Source: Paracoccus sp. SMMA_5_TC (GTDB taxonomy: Bacteria > Pseudomonadota > Alphaproteobacteria > Rhodobacterales > Rhodobacteraceae). From it: a DNA stretch of 64,000 nt. The translations under genes were made by a program, and so were the position numbers. Below are positions 12,181-21,570 of this stretch, one piece after another (positions within the stretch are counted from its first letter, which is position 1; each line of letters begins with the position of its first letter). The notes under the pieces were generated by a model that was not told the origin of the DNA, ran no database searches, and saw nothing but the letters and a program-made list of their open reading frames with translations. The stretch spans positions 310,001-374,000 of the forward strand of contig NZ_CP102355.1 in the NCBI RefSeq assembly GCF_009696685.2, read 5' to 3'.

Positions 12181-13424
12181 TGCTGAATGTGCTGCGCACC
12201 ACCTGGCCCCTGCTGCTGGGCATCCTGCTGCTGATGGTCGGCAACGGAATGCAGGGCACGCTGCTGGGTATCCGCGGCAAGATTGAGGCGATTTCGACCA
12301 CACAGATGTCGGTGGTGATGTCGGCCTATTTCGGCGGGTTCCTGCTGGGATCGCGGGTGGTTCCGGGGCTGATCCAGCGGGTGGGGCATGTGCGGGTCTT
12401 TGCCGCCCTGGGCTCGCTGATTTCGTCGGTGCTGATCCTTTATGCGGCCGCGCCGCATTGGCTGGCCTGGTCGCTGATGCGGCTGCTGATCGGGTTCTGC
12501 TTTTCGGGCGTCTATATCACCGCCGAAAGCTGGCTGAACGCCTCGGCCAGCAACGAATCGCGTGGCCAGGCCATGTCGGCTTACATGATCATGCAGATGC
12601 TGGGCATCATCAGCGCCCAGTTGCTGATCAATGTCGCCGACCCGGCCGGCTATCTGCTGTTCGTGATCCCATCGGTGCTGGTCAGCCTGTCGTTCCTGCC
12701 GATCCTGCTGTCCGCGCAGCCGGCACCGCAATTCGCCACCCTGAAACGGATGAGCTTTGGCAAGCTGTTCCAGGTGTCGCCGCTGGGCTGCATCGGCCTG
12801 TTCCTGATGGGCGGGGTGTTTTCTGCGATCTTCGGCATGGCTGCGGTCTGGGGCTCGATGAAGGGGCTGTCGGTGCGCGACATTTCCGCCTTTGTCGCAG
12901 CGATCTATGCGGGCGGGCTGCTCTTGCAATATCCCATCGGCTGGTTGTCCGATCACGGCGACCGGCGGGCCATCGTCCTGACCCTGGCGATCCTGGGCGC
13001 GGCGGTCTGCATGCTGACGGTCATGCTGCAGCCCGGCATCTGGGGCCTGCTGCTGGCGGCGGCGCTGATCGGCGGCGTTGCCAACCCCGTCTATTCGCTG
13101 CTGCTGGCCTATACCAACGACTTCCTGGACAATAGCGACATGGCGGCCGCTTCGGCGGGGCTGCTGTTCATCAACGGCATCGGCGCGATGACCGGCCCGC
13201 TGATTACCGGCTGGCTGATGGACTGGATCGGCCCTGACGGGTTCTGGCTGTATCTTTTCGCGCTGATGACGCTGCTGGCCGGCTATACCGCCTATCGCCG
13301 GATGCGGCGCGCAGCGCCTACCCTGGACCAGAACTTTGCCATCATCGCCCCCTCGGCCACCCCGGTCGCGGTGGAGGCCGCACTGGAAACCGCCAGCGGC
13401 GAGGACGGTCCGCGCGCGGGCTGA
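12180..13424 (+). CDS. MFS transporter
   Basis: Inner-membrane major facilitator with about twelve hydrophobic segments across 414 residues. It starts [21 protein letters not shown] loop after the second segment reads GSRVVPGLIQRVGHVRVF, matching the MFS motif A region, and a related GWLSDHGDRRA loop starts the second half. The sequence resembles the YcaD-like branch. The substrate is unknown. The cytoplasmic C-terminal tail of about 40 residues is polar. The start overlaps the queA stop by one base. Confidence 0.85.
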   Translation: MLNVLRTTWPLLLGILLLMVGNGMQGTLLGIRGKIEAISTTQMSVVMSAYFGGFLLGSRVVPGLIQRVGHVRVFAALGSLISSVLILYAAAPHWLAWSLMRLLIGFCFSGVYITAESWLNASASNESRGQAMSAYMIMQMLGIISAQLLINVADPAGYLLFVIPSVLVSLSFLPILLSAQPAPQFATLKRMSFGKLFQVSPLGCIGLFLMGGVFSAIFGMAAVWGSMKGLSVRDISAFVAAIYAGGLLLQYPIGWLSDHGDRRAIVLTLAILGAAVCMLTVMLQPGIWGLLLAAALIGGVANPVYSLLLAYTNDFLDNSDMAAASAGLLFINGIGAMTGPLITGWLMDWIGPDGFWLYLFALMTLLAGYTAYRRMRRAAPTLDQNFAIIAPSATPVAVEAALETASGEDGPRAG

Positions 13425-13484
13425 AGGGCTTGCGGCAAGGCCCCGTCGGTGCAACCATTCCCCCATCAACAGCAGGGGGCCGCA

Positions 13485-14066
13485 ATGTCGTCACATGCCA
13501 CCGCAGAGCAGATCAATCATTTCTGGTTGGTCGAGGTTGGGGAAAAGGGCTGGTATGAACGGTCCGACACGCTGGATGCCGAAATCCGTGATGGCTTCAT
13601 GCACACGTGGGAACAGGCCGCCTATCTGGCGCCGGCATGGGCGCGCACGGCTGAAGGCGCGCTGGCCGCGCTCATCCTGACCGATCAGTTCCCGCGCAAC
13701 ATGTTCAGGGACGATCCGCGCGCATTTGCCACCGACCCGCTGGCGCGCGATCTGGCGCGGCAGGCAATTGACGCCAGTTATCACCTGCAGATCGAACCGC
13801 CCGCCCGCCAGTTCCTGTTCATGCCCTTCGAGCATTCCGAGGATCTGGCCGATCAGGATCTGGCCGTCGATCTGTTCACACGCTTCATGCCCGGCGAAAA
13901 TCTTCGCCACGCGCAGCTGCATCGCGACACCATCGCCCGTTTCGGGCGCTTCCCCTGGCGCAATGCCGCCCTTGGCCGCACCCCCACGCCGGCGGAAAAC
14001 CGCGTGATGGAGGCCGGCGGCTATGGCGCATTGGTGTCGGGCAAGCTGTCGCTTGCTGACGTCTGA
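13485..14066 (+). CDS. DUF924 family protein
   Basis: The 193-residue protein belongs to the DUF924 (UPF0228-like, TPR-fold) family, recognised from ILTDQFPRNMFRDDPRAF, FLFMPFEHSEDLADQDLA and the HRDTIARFGRFPWRNAALGR segment. Its molecular function is not established. The start at MSSHATAEQI was chosen because the upstream in-frame codons do not fit the family and GGGGG precedes this ATG. It lies in the same orientation as lpdA, 45 bp downstream, but separate transcription is possible. Confidence 0.87.
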   Translation: MSSHATAEQINHFWLVEVGEKGWYERSDTLDAEIRDGFMHTWEQAAYLAPAWARTAEGALAALILTDQFPRNMFRDDPRAFATDPLARDLARQAIDASYHLQIEPPARQFLFMPFEHSEDLADQDLAVDLFTRFMPGENLRHAQLHRDTIARFGRFPWRNAALGRTPTPAENRVMEAGGYGALVSGKLSLADV

Positions 14067-14111
14067 GAAATGGTTTAACGCTCAACTATCTTTTTTCAGA
14101 GGGGGAAGTCC

Positions 14112-15503
14112 ATGGCGCAGTCCTTCGACATGGTGGTGATCGGTTCCGGGCCTGGCGGCTATGTCTGCGCCATTCGCGGCGCCCAGCTGGGCCTTAAGGT
14201 CGCCTGCATCGAGCGCGAACATCTGGGCGGCATCTGCCTGAACTGGGGCTGTATCCCGACCAAGGCACTGCTGCGTTCGGCCGAGGTGTTCCACCTGATG
14301 CACCGCGCCAAGGAATTCGGTCTGTCGGCGGACAAGATCGGCTACGATCTGGGCGCCGTGGTGCAGCGCTCGCGCGGGGTGGCCAAGCAGCTGGCGGGCG
14401 GCGTCGGGCACCTGCTCAAGAAGAACAAGGTCACCGTCATCATGGGCGAGGCCACGCTGACCGCGCCGGGCAAGCTGTCGGTCAAGACCGACAAGGGCAC
14501 CGAGGAAGTGACCGGCAAGGCCATCGTGCTGGCCACCGGCGCGCGCGCGCGCAATCTGCCGGGTCTCGAGGCTGACGGCGATCTGGTCTGGAACTACAAG
14601 CATGCGCTGCAACCGCCGCGGATGCCGAAAAAGCTGCTGGTGATCGGCTCGGGCGCGATCGGCATAGAATTTGCCAGTTTCTTCAATACTCTGGGCGCCG
14701 ACACCACCGTGGTCGAGGTGATGGACCGCGTGCTGCCTGTCGAGGATGCCGAAATCTCGGCCCTGGCGAAGAAACAGTTCGTCAAGCAGGGCATGAAGAT
14801 CATGGAAAAGGCGACGGTCAAGAAGCTGGACCGCGCCGCCGGCAAGGTCACCGCCCATATCGAAAAGGACGGCAAGACCGAGACTCAGGAATTCGACACG
14901 GTGATTTCGGCCGTGGGCATCGTCGGCAATGTCGAAAACCTGGGCCTGGAGAAACTGGGCGTCAAGATCGACCGCACCCATGTGGTGACCGACGAATATT
15001 GCCGCACCGGGGTCGATGGGCTTTATGCCATCGGCGATGTGGCGGGCGCGCCCTGGCTGGCGCACAAGGCCAGCCACGAAGGCGTGATGGTGGCGGAACT
15101 GATCGCCGGCGGTCACCCGCATCCGATCAAGCCGAATTCGATCCCCGGTTGCACCTATTGCAACCCGCAGGTGGCATCTGTCGGTCTGACCGAGGAAAAG
15201 GCCAAGGCCGCCGGTTATGAGGTCAAGGTGGGCCGCTTCCCCTTCATCGGTAATGGCAAGGCCATCGCCCTGGGCGAGCCCGACGGGCTGATCAAGACCG
15301 TGTTCGACGCCAAGACCGGCGAACTTCTGGGGGCCCATATGGTCGGCGCCGAGGTGACCGAGCTGATTCAGGGCTATGTCGTGGGCCGCACGCTGGAAAC
15401 GACCGAAGCCGAGCTGATGGAAACCGTATTCCCCCACCCGACGCTGTCGGAAATGATGCACGAGGCGGTGCTGTCCGCCTATGGCCGCGCCATCCATTTC
15501 TAG
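14112..15503 (+). CDS. lpdA: Dihydrolipoyl dehydrogenase
   Basis: FAD enzyme (E3) that reoxidises dihydrolipoamide with NAD in 2-oxoacid dehydrogenase complexes. The 463-residue product has the FAD motif GSGPGGY, the redox disulfide GGICLNWGCIPTKALL, the NAD motif VIGSGAIGIEFASFF, and the C-terminal FPHPTLSEMMHEA with the catalytic His-Glu. GAGGGGG precedes the ATG. No E1 or E2 gene is adjacent, so the partner complex cannot be told from context. Confidence 0.96.
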   Translation: MAQSFDMVVIGSGPGGYVCAIRGAQLGLKVACIEREHLGGICLNWGCIPTKALLRSAEVFHLMHRAKEFGLSADKIGYDLGAVVQRSRGVAKQLAGGVGHLLKKNKVTVIMGEATLTAPGKLSVKTDKGTEEVTGKAIVLATGARARNLPGLEADGDLVWNYKHALQPPRMPKKLLVIGSGAIGIEFASFFNTLGADTTVVEVMDRVLPVEDAEISALAKKQFVKQGMKIMEKATVKKLDRAAGKVTAHIEKDGKTETQEFDTVISAVGIVGNVENLGLEKLGVKIDRTHVVTDEYCRTGVDGLYAIGDVAGAPWLAHKASHEGVMVAELIAGGHPHPIKPNSIPGCTYCNPQVASVGLTEEKAKAAGYEVKVGRFPFIGNGKAIALGEPDGLIKTVFDAKTGELLGAHMVGAEVTELIQGYVVGRTLETTEAELMETVFPHPTLSEMMHEAVLSAYGRAIHF

Positions 15504-16349
15504 ACCGCAGGCAAGCACGATCTGCCCCCTGCCCGCGACAGGCTGAAGGTCGGGGGGCTAGATCGCTCTTCCCGCAGCGCGGCGGCTGCGGCAGGCCCCA
15601 GCGTAATGCCGGGGCCTCTGCCACCGCAACGTGTTGAAAAAGCAATATTATCCCTGTTCGTGGGGTTCAGAGAGGCTGCCGAAGGGATAATCGCGGCATA
15701 CTATTGCCCCCGGCAGCGAAGAGGATCCGCTTGCAAGACCCGGCCCGGCAGCAATTGCCCGCCGCCCAGCGCTGTCCCGCACAAGCGTCAGCGCCAAGGA
15801 CATGCGACGGGCGCCACCCCTGCCGCCAGCATGTCCACGGATCGCACCAAGGCTCTGCACGTGCATGAGGGCGGCGCGGGCCTGCGCTGCGGGAATGACC
15901 TCGGGGACGACGGTTCCGTCCCAAACCACGGAACATTCCCCGGCCCAACGGATGGCCGGATGCCGGTCATCGCCCGCAACGCGATCCGGCCCAGGGCGCG
16001 CGACGGCAAAGACATCCCTCCGCTGTCGGAAGGCAGGCGTTCGGGCACAGGTATTCTGCACGCAGCTTCGCGCCAATAGGCAGAAAAGGTGGCGGGGGAG
16101 TGTCACCAGAGCCGCAGGCGGGGTGCCGTGCAGGTGCGGATTCGACCCGAGCAGGGGGAAGGGGTCCGCGCGGGCCGGCTCTACGACCGTCGACACCTTG
16201 CAAGACAGGGTTTATCGGAAGCCTCCCACCCGAGGCCCGGTCGCGCACATGCGGATGCCGAAAAGAGTGGCCGCAGGGCGACCAACCAGGGCTGCATCTC
16301 GACGGGCGCGTCTAGCCCGGCCCCGAGGCTGGCGGTGCCGGGCGACAGT
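15504..16349. other. 846-bp region without a convincing gene
   Basis: Open frames cross this stretch on both strands (for example 15648-16196 minus and 15606-16079 plus). Their products are rich in Arg, Pro, Gly and Cys, lack any recognised motif and have no good ribosome binding site. Apart from the stem-loop after lpdA I see no RNA gene, repeat or remnant I can name. Confidence 0.5.
15593..15617 (+). terminator. Stem-loop downstream of lpdA
   Basis: AGGCCCC and GGGGCCT form a perfect 7-bp stem around an 11-base loop, about 90 bp after the lpdA stop. No T run follows, so intrinsic termination is only possible. Confidence 0.35.
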
Positions 16350-17519
16350 TCACGCCGGCACGGGCATGCGCCTTTCGATCACACCGGCAAACCAGCTTGA
16401 GCCGGCAGGAATGGCGTTGTCATCAAAGTCATAGGCCGGGTTGTGAACCATGGCCGTATCGCCATTGCCGACAAAGATATAGGCGCCGGGTCGTTCCAGC
16501 AGCATGTAGCTGAAATCCTCGCCCCCCATCAGCGGTGCGATATCGGTCTTGACCGAGCCCGCGATCTCGCGCGCGACCTCGGCGGCAAAAGCGGTGGGCT
16601 CGGGGTGATTGACCGTCACCGGATAGCCGCGATCATAGTTCACCACGGCCTCAGCCCCCAGTGCGGCGGCGGTATGGGTAGCGACGCGCCGGATTCCTTC
16701 TTCAAGCTGATCGCGCACCTCGGGGGTCAGGCTGCGGGCCGTGCCCTTGAGCCGCACCACCTGGGGGATGACGTTGTGGGCGGTGGAATCGGTTTCGACC
16801 ACGCAGACGGAAATCACCCCGCTTTCCAGCGGATCGACGTTGCGCGCCACCACCGATTGCAGCGCCACGATGATCTGCGCGGCAACCAGAGTGGTGTCGA
16901 TCGCCTCGTGCGGCTTGGCGGCATGGCCGCCCTTGCCGGTCACCACGATGTCGAACTGATCGGCTGCCGCCATCATCGCGCCCTCGCGGATGGCGAAACT
17001 GCCCACCGGATAGCCGGGCATGTTGTGCATGCCATAGAATTCCTGAATGCCCCAGCGTTCGACCAGCCCGTCCTGGATCATCGCCTGACCGCCGGCGCCG
17101 CCTTCCTCGGCCGGTTGAAAGATCACCACGGCCGTGCCGTCGAAATTGCGGGTCTCGGCCAGATATTTTGCGGCCCCCAGCAGCATGGCGGTATGGCCGT
17201 CATGGCCGCAGGCATGCATCACCCCCGGCGTGTTCGAGGCATGTTCGGCCCCGGTCAATTCATGGATCGGCAAGGCATCCATATCGGCCCGCAGGCCGAT
17301 GACACGGCCGCTTTTGGTGCTGCGGCCGCGGATGACACCGACGACACCGGTGCGACCCACGCCCTCGGTCACCTCATCGACGCCGAAACTGCGCAACAGT
17401 TCGGCCACGCGCGCAGCGGTGCGATGAACCTCGTATTGCAATTCGGGGTGCTGATGAAAATCCCGTCGCCAGGCGGTGATTTCGGGCAACAGTTCGGCGA
17501 AGCGGTTCTTGACAGGCAT
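16350..17519 (-). CDS. M20 family metallo-amidohydrolase (hippurate hydrolase-like)
   Basis: Cytoplasmic dinuclear-metal amidohydrolase of the M20D family, which cleaves N-acyl amino acids or similar amides. The 389-residue product has WRRDFHQHPELQYEVHRT at the N terminus, the metal motif MHACGHDGHTAMLLGAA, the glutamates of QPAEEGGAGG, and MGGEDFSYML near the C terminus. The start at MPVKNRFAEL is fixed by AAGGAG nine bases upstream. It sits 69 bp beyond the ABC ATPase gene on the same strand, suggesting hydrolysis of imported substrates. The exact substrate is unknown. Confidence 0.9.
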   Translation of the reverse strand: MPVKNRFAELLPEITAWRRDFHQHPELQYEVHRTAARVAELLRSFGVDEVTEGVGRTGVVGVIRGRSTKSGRVIGLRADMDALPIHELTGAEHASNTPGVMHACGHDGHTAMLLGAAKYLAETRNFDGTAVVIFQPAEEGGAGGQAMIQDGLVERWGIQEFYGMHNMPGYPVGSFAIREGAMMAAADQFDIVVTGKGGHAAKPHEAIDTTLVAAQIIVALQSVVARNVDPLESGVISVCVVETDSTAHNVIPQVVRLKGTARSLTPEVRDQLEEGIRRVATHTAAALGAEAVVNYDRGYPVTVNHPEPTAFAAEVAREIAGSVKTDIAPLMGGEDFSYMLLERPGAYIFVGNGDTAMVHNPAYDFDDNAIPAGSSWFAGVIERRMPVPA

Positions 17520-17588
17520 GTGACATCTCCTTCGCCGGCAGGTTACGCCTTTCCCCCGCCGCCGCAAGCCCGGCATCCACGCAAGCGG

Positions 17589-19421
17589 CTAGTCCTGATG
17601 CGTTACGGGCTCGACCAGCACCAGATGTCCCGGCGCCACCTGCCGATAGGTCGAGGCCGGCGCGACATATCCCACCGGGTGGATCGGCGAGGGGATGGGA
17701 CGAAAGCGCAGATCCTCGGATATCTTGCGCCGGCCGGGATCGGCCACCGGCACCGCCGCCATCAACTGGCGCGTATAGCTGTGCTGGGGCGTTTCAAACA
17801 CCTGCCGACGGCTGCCGATCTCGACGATGCGGCCCAGATACATCACCGCAACCTGATGGCTGACCCGTTCCACCACGGCCATGTCATGGCTGATGAACAG
17901 AATGGCGATGCCCAGGTCGCGCTGCAACTCCATCAGCAGGTTCAGCACCTGCGCCTGCACCGAAACATCCAGCGCCGACACCGCCTCGTCGGCGACGATC
18001 AGCCGCGGGTTCAGCGCCAGCGCGCGGGCAATGGCGATGCGCTGCCGCTGACCGCCCGACATTTCATGCGGATAGCGGCGCATGAAGGCGCGCGGCAGTT
18101 CGACCCGGTCGAACAGATGCGCGATGCGATCATGACGTTCGGCGCGGTTGCCGATGCCATAGTTCAGCATCGGCTCTTCGATCTGGTCAAAGAGCCGCAT
18201 CTGCGGATCAAGGCTGGCAAAGGGATCCTGAAAGATCATCTGCATGTCGCGCCGCGCATCGCGCAAGCCCGAGGGGGAAAGCGCCAGCACATCCTGCCCA
18301 TTCAGGCGCACCGTGCCGGAACTGGGCTCGATCAGCCGCAGGATCGAACGGCCGGTGGTCGATTTGCCGCAACCCGATTCGCCGACCAGCGACAGGGTTT
18401 CACCTGGCCGCAAGGTAAAGCTGACATCTTCGACCGCATGAACCTGGGCGACGGTGCGACGCAGCAATCCTCCCTTGACCGCGAAACGGGTGCAGAGATG
18501 GGCCACCTCCAGCAGCGGTTCGGGGCCGGGCGGGGGCATGGGCGCCGGGGCGACGTCGCGGCCATCACGCATCAGTCGCATCGGCTCGGGCGCATCGCGT
18601 CCGGTCATTTCGCCCAGACGCGGCACCGCGGCCAGCAATGCACGGGTATAGGGCTGGCCGGGGCGGTCGAATATCTGCTCGACCGGGCCTTCCTCGACCT
18701 TGTTGCCGCGAAACATGACCACCACGCGGTCGGCCATCTGCGCCACCACCGCCATGTCATGGGTGATGAACAGCACTGCCATGCCGGTTTCACGCTTGAG
18801 CCGGTCGATCAGTGCAAGGATCTCGGCCTGGATGGTGACATCCAGCGCCGTTGTCGGCTCGTCGCAGATCAGCAGCCGCGGACGGCAGGCCATGGCCATG
18901 GCGATGACGACGCGCTGCCGCATCCCCCCCGACAGTTCGTGCGGATACTGGCCCAGCCGCCGCTCGGGTTCGGGGATTCGCACCTCGCGCAACAGTTCAA
19001 GCGCCCGCGCACGTGCTTCGCGGCGCGAAAGGTCGCGATGGGTCATCAACCCCTCGGCCAGCTGGTCCCCGACGGTAAAGACGGGATTCAGCGCGGTCAT
19101 CGGTTCCTGAAAGATCATCGCGATCTGGTTGCCGCGAATGTCGCGCATCACGGCAGGTGCAGCCTGCGCCAGGTCGGTAACGCCCTCGTCGCGCTGAAAC
19201 AGCAACTCGCCCTGAGCGATGCGGCCACCGCCGAATTCGACCAGACGCATCAGCGACAGCGAACTGACAGATTTTCCCGAACCGGATTCGCCAACGACAC
19301 AGACGCATTCGCCGGGCGCGATGTCGAAAGACAGATCGTGCACACCCGTGACGCGCCCGTCGCGGGTCTGAAAATCGACCCGCAGCCGGCGGATCGAAAC
19401 AAGCGGTGGTTCATCCAGCAT
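17589..19421 (-). CDS. Fused two-domain ABC transporter ATP-binding protein (peptide/nickel type)
   Basis: ATP-hydrolysing component of a peptide-type importer. In 610 residues it fuses the two ATPases that are separate in DppD/DppF, as in GsiA or YejF. Domain 1 (about 1-270) has GESGSGKS, LSGGMRQRVVIA and LLICDEPTTALD. Domain 2 (about 315-565) has GESGCGKST, MSGGQRQRIAIARAL and IVADEAVSALD. A Pro-rich linker joins them. The gene is divergent from the binding-protein and permease genes and followed by the M20 hydrolase. The substrate is inferred only. Confidence 0.93.
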   Translation of the reverse strand: MLDEPPLVSIRRLRVDFQTRDGRVTGVHDLSFDIAPGECVCVVGESGSGKSVSSLSLMRLVEFGGGRIAQGELLFQRDEGVTDLAQAAPAVMRDIRGNQIAMIFQEPMTALNPVFTVGDQLAEGLMTHRDLSRREARARALELLREVRIPEPERRLGQYPHELSGGMRQRVVIAMAMACRPRLLICDEPTTALDVTIQAEILALIDRLKRETGMAVLFITHDMAVVAQMADRVVVMFRGNKVEEGPVEQIFDRPGQPYTRALLAAVPRLGEMTGRDAPEPMRLMRDGRDVAPAPMPPPGPEPLLEVAHLCTRFAVKGGLLRRTVAQVHAVEDVSFTLRPGETLSLVGESGCGKSTTGRSILRLIEPSSGTVRLNGQDVLALSPSGLRDARRDMQMIFQDPFASLDPQMRLFDQIEEPMLNYGIGNRAERHDRIAHLFDRVELPRAFMRRYPHEMSGGQRQRIAIARALALNPRLIVADEAVSALDVSVQAQVLNLLMELQRDLGIAILFISHDMAVVERVSHQVAVMYLGRIVEIGSRRQVFETPQHSYTRQLMAAVPVADPGRRKISEDLRFRPIPSPIHPVGYVAPASTYRQVAPGHLVLVEPVTHQD

Positions 19422-19596
19422 CGGCCACTCCTGTCGCGCAAGTCAGCCAAGGCTAGCGCGGCAGGACAACAATGCAACCTCTTGACAGCCGGAAGTTGCA
19501 CCTTGCTTTTGCCGCAAAACCGGTCTGAAACTTGGGCAGCAGGCGGCTCTGACCACTGATCGGCCGCAAATGCCATGGGTCCAACGGGAGAATGCG

Positions 19597-21300
19597 ATGA
19601 AAGTGAGACACCTGATGCTGGGCGCAGCCGCCGCCGCGCTGACGACGCAGGCGGCATGGGCAGAACGCGGCGCGGATGGCCAGGTCAACGTGATCATGTG
19701 GCAGGCGCCGTCGACGATGAACCCCTATCTGTCGGCCGGCACCAAGGATGTGATTGCCAGCAGCGTGGTGCTGGAACCTCTGGCCAGTTTCACCACCGAG
19801 GGCACGATCGAGCCGCGCCTGGCCGCCGAAATCCCCTCGGTCGAGAATGGCGGCATCGCCGAAGACCTCAAGAGCGTGACATGGAAGCTGAAGCCGGGGG
19901 TGAAATGGGCCGATGGCACGCCCTTCACCGCGGCCGATGTGGTGTTCACCGCCAATTACTGCATGGATCCTGCCGGCGGCTGCGCGCAGCTGGCCAAGTT
20001 CGAGGGTGTCGACAAGGTCGAGGCCGTGGATGATCTGACCGTGCGCATCAGCTTCAAGGCGCCGCGGCCCGATCCGTTTTCGGCCTTTGTCGGTGCGCAA
20101 AGTCCCGTGCTGCAACAGGCCCAGTTCCAGAACTGCACCGGAGAAAAGGCCCCGACCTGCACCGAGCAGAACTTCAACCCTCACGGCACCGGCGCCTTCA
20201 AGGTGACGGAATTCCGCACCAATGACACCATCACCTTCGAGGCCAATCCCGAATATCGCGATGCGGCCAAGCCGGCATTCGCGCGGCTGGTGATGAAGGG
20301 GGGCGGCGATGCGGCGGCGGCGGCGCGTTCGGTCCTGGAAACCGGCGAATTCGATTATGCCTGGAATACGCAACTGGCACCCGATGTGATCGCCAGCATG
20401 GAGGCTGCGGGCAAGGGCAAGAGCGTGGCGGCCTTTGGCAGCCTTGTCGAACGGTTGCACGTCAACCTCAGCAACCCCTCTTCCGACCTGCCTGAGGGTG
20501 AACGCTCGACGTTGAAACATCCCCACCCCTTCCTGACCGATCCGGCGGTGCGCAAGGCGCTGTCCATGGCCATCGACCGTCAGCTGCTGACCGAAATCGG
20601 ATATGGTCCTGCCGGTCAGCCCACCTGCAACCTGGTGCCGGCGCCGGCCGCCTGGGCCTCGGACAACACCGAATGCCTGACCCAGGACATCGAAGGCGCC
20701 AAGGCATTGCTTGAGCAGGCCGGATGGGTCGCCGGCGGCGACGGCATCCGCGAAAAGGACGGTCAGCGTCTGAAGCTGGTGTTCCAGACCTCGGTCAACG
20801 CCGTGCGCCAGGACTTTCAGGCCTTGATCAAGCAATGGTGGCAGGAAATCGGGGTCGAAACCGAACTCAAGACGGTCGATCCTTCGGTGTTCTTCGGCGG
20901 CGACGCCGGATCGCCCGACACCTTCCAGAAGTTCTATGCCGACATCGAAATGTATGCCAACAACTTTGAGGGCAACAATCCCGAACCCTATCTGGCGCGC
21001 CAGACCTGCGACAAGGTGCCCAGCCCGGCGAACCAATGGCAGGGCGAAAACACCAGCCGCTACTGCGATGCCGAATATGACCGGCTGATCGCCGAAATGT
21101 CGCAGACCGTCGACCCGGCAGCGCGCGGCGAGCTGGGCAAGAAGCTGAACGACATGTTGACCAAGGACAGCAATGCAGTGATCCCGCTGGTCTATCGCGG
21201 CACCGCGTCGGCGGTTTCCAACACGCTGGGCGGGGTCAAGCTGAACGCCTGGGACAGCGAATTGTGGAACGTCGCCGATTGGTATCGCGTCAAGCCGTGA
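19597..21300 (+). CDS. ABC transporter substrate-binding protein, family 5
   Basis: Periplasmic binding protein of the peptide/opine/nickel type (SBP_bac_5). The 567-residue precursor has a Sec signal peptide ending TTQAAWA near residue 22. Family motifs seen are WKLKPGVKWADGTPFTAADV, GTGAFKVTEF and VRKALSMAIDR. Several cysteine pairs in the mature part could form disulfides. GGGAG precedes the ATG. It heads the plus-strand half of the importer, and a GC-rich stem-loop separates it from the permeases. Confidence 0.94.
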   Translation: MKVRHLMLGAAAAALTTQAAWAERGADGQVNVIMWQAPSTMNPYLSAGTKDVIASSVVLEPLASFTTEGTIEPRLAAEIPSVENGGIAEDLKSVTWKLKPGVKWADGTPFTAADVVFTANYCMDPAGGCAQLAKFEGVDKVEAVDDLTVRISFKAPRPDPFSAFVGAQSPVLQQAQFQNCTGEKAPTCTEQNFNPHGTGAFKVTEFRTNDTITFEANPEYRDAAKPAFARLVMKGGGDAAAAARSVLETGEFDYAWNTQLAPDVIASMEAAGKGKSVAAFGSLVERLHVNLSNPSSDLPEGERSTLKHPHPFLTDPAVRKALSMAIDRQLLTEIGYGPAGQPTCNLVPAPAAWASDNTECLTQDIEGAKALLEQAGWVAGGDGIREKDGQRLKLVFQTSVNAVRQDFQALIKQWWQEIGVETELKTVDPSVFFGGDAGSPDTFQKFYADIEMYANNFEGNNPEPYLARQTCDKVPSPANQWQGENTSRYCDAEYDRLIAEMSQTVDPAARGELGKKLNDMLTKDSNAVIPLVYRGTASAVSNTLGGVKLNAWDSELWNVADWYRVKP

Positions 21301-21314
21301 TCGCTGACGCCACC

Positions 21315-21338
21315 GACCGGCCCTGCGCGGGGCCGGTC
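21315..21338 (+). terminator. Stem-loop between binding-protein and permease genes
   Basis: GACCGGCCC and GGGCCGGTC form a perfect 9-bp stem with a six-base loop, 14 bp after the binding-protein stop. Such hairpins commonly protect or partly terminate the 5' cistron so that binding protein is made in excess. The remaining 230 bp before the permease gene shows no ORF with supporting evidence. Confidence 0.55.
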
Positions 21339-21570
21339 ACCACCTGAACGACGGAACATGCGCAGGATGGCGGGATGGGTCGCGCCGGCGCGGCACTGGA
21401 CCCTGCCGACGATAACGGCGAAACGAGGATTGCGCATTGGCAAGCCGCGACGATCTTGAACCCCTGTCCTTCGACGGGCCTGCCGCACGCCGAAGCGGCC
21501 CGGATGACGGTAGGGCCGACTGTGGAGCTTGCTCGCCGGACCCACATGAAATGACCGCAGGGGGACCACC

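Noticed and set aside
15648-16196. A 182-codon minus-strand ORF in the gap behind lpdA
   Set aside because: Its Arg/Gly/Pro/Cys-rich composition and lack of motifs or ribosome binding site suggest a chance open frame in GC-rich DNA.
16443-19559. A 1038-codon plus-strand open frame
   Set aside because: It is the antisense shadow of the M20 hydrolase and fused ABC ATPase genes, both of which have full motif sets on the minus strand.
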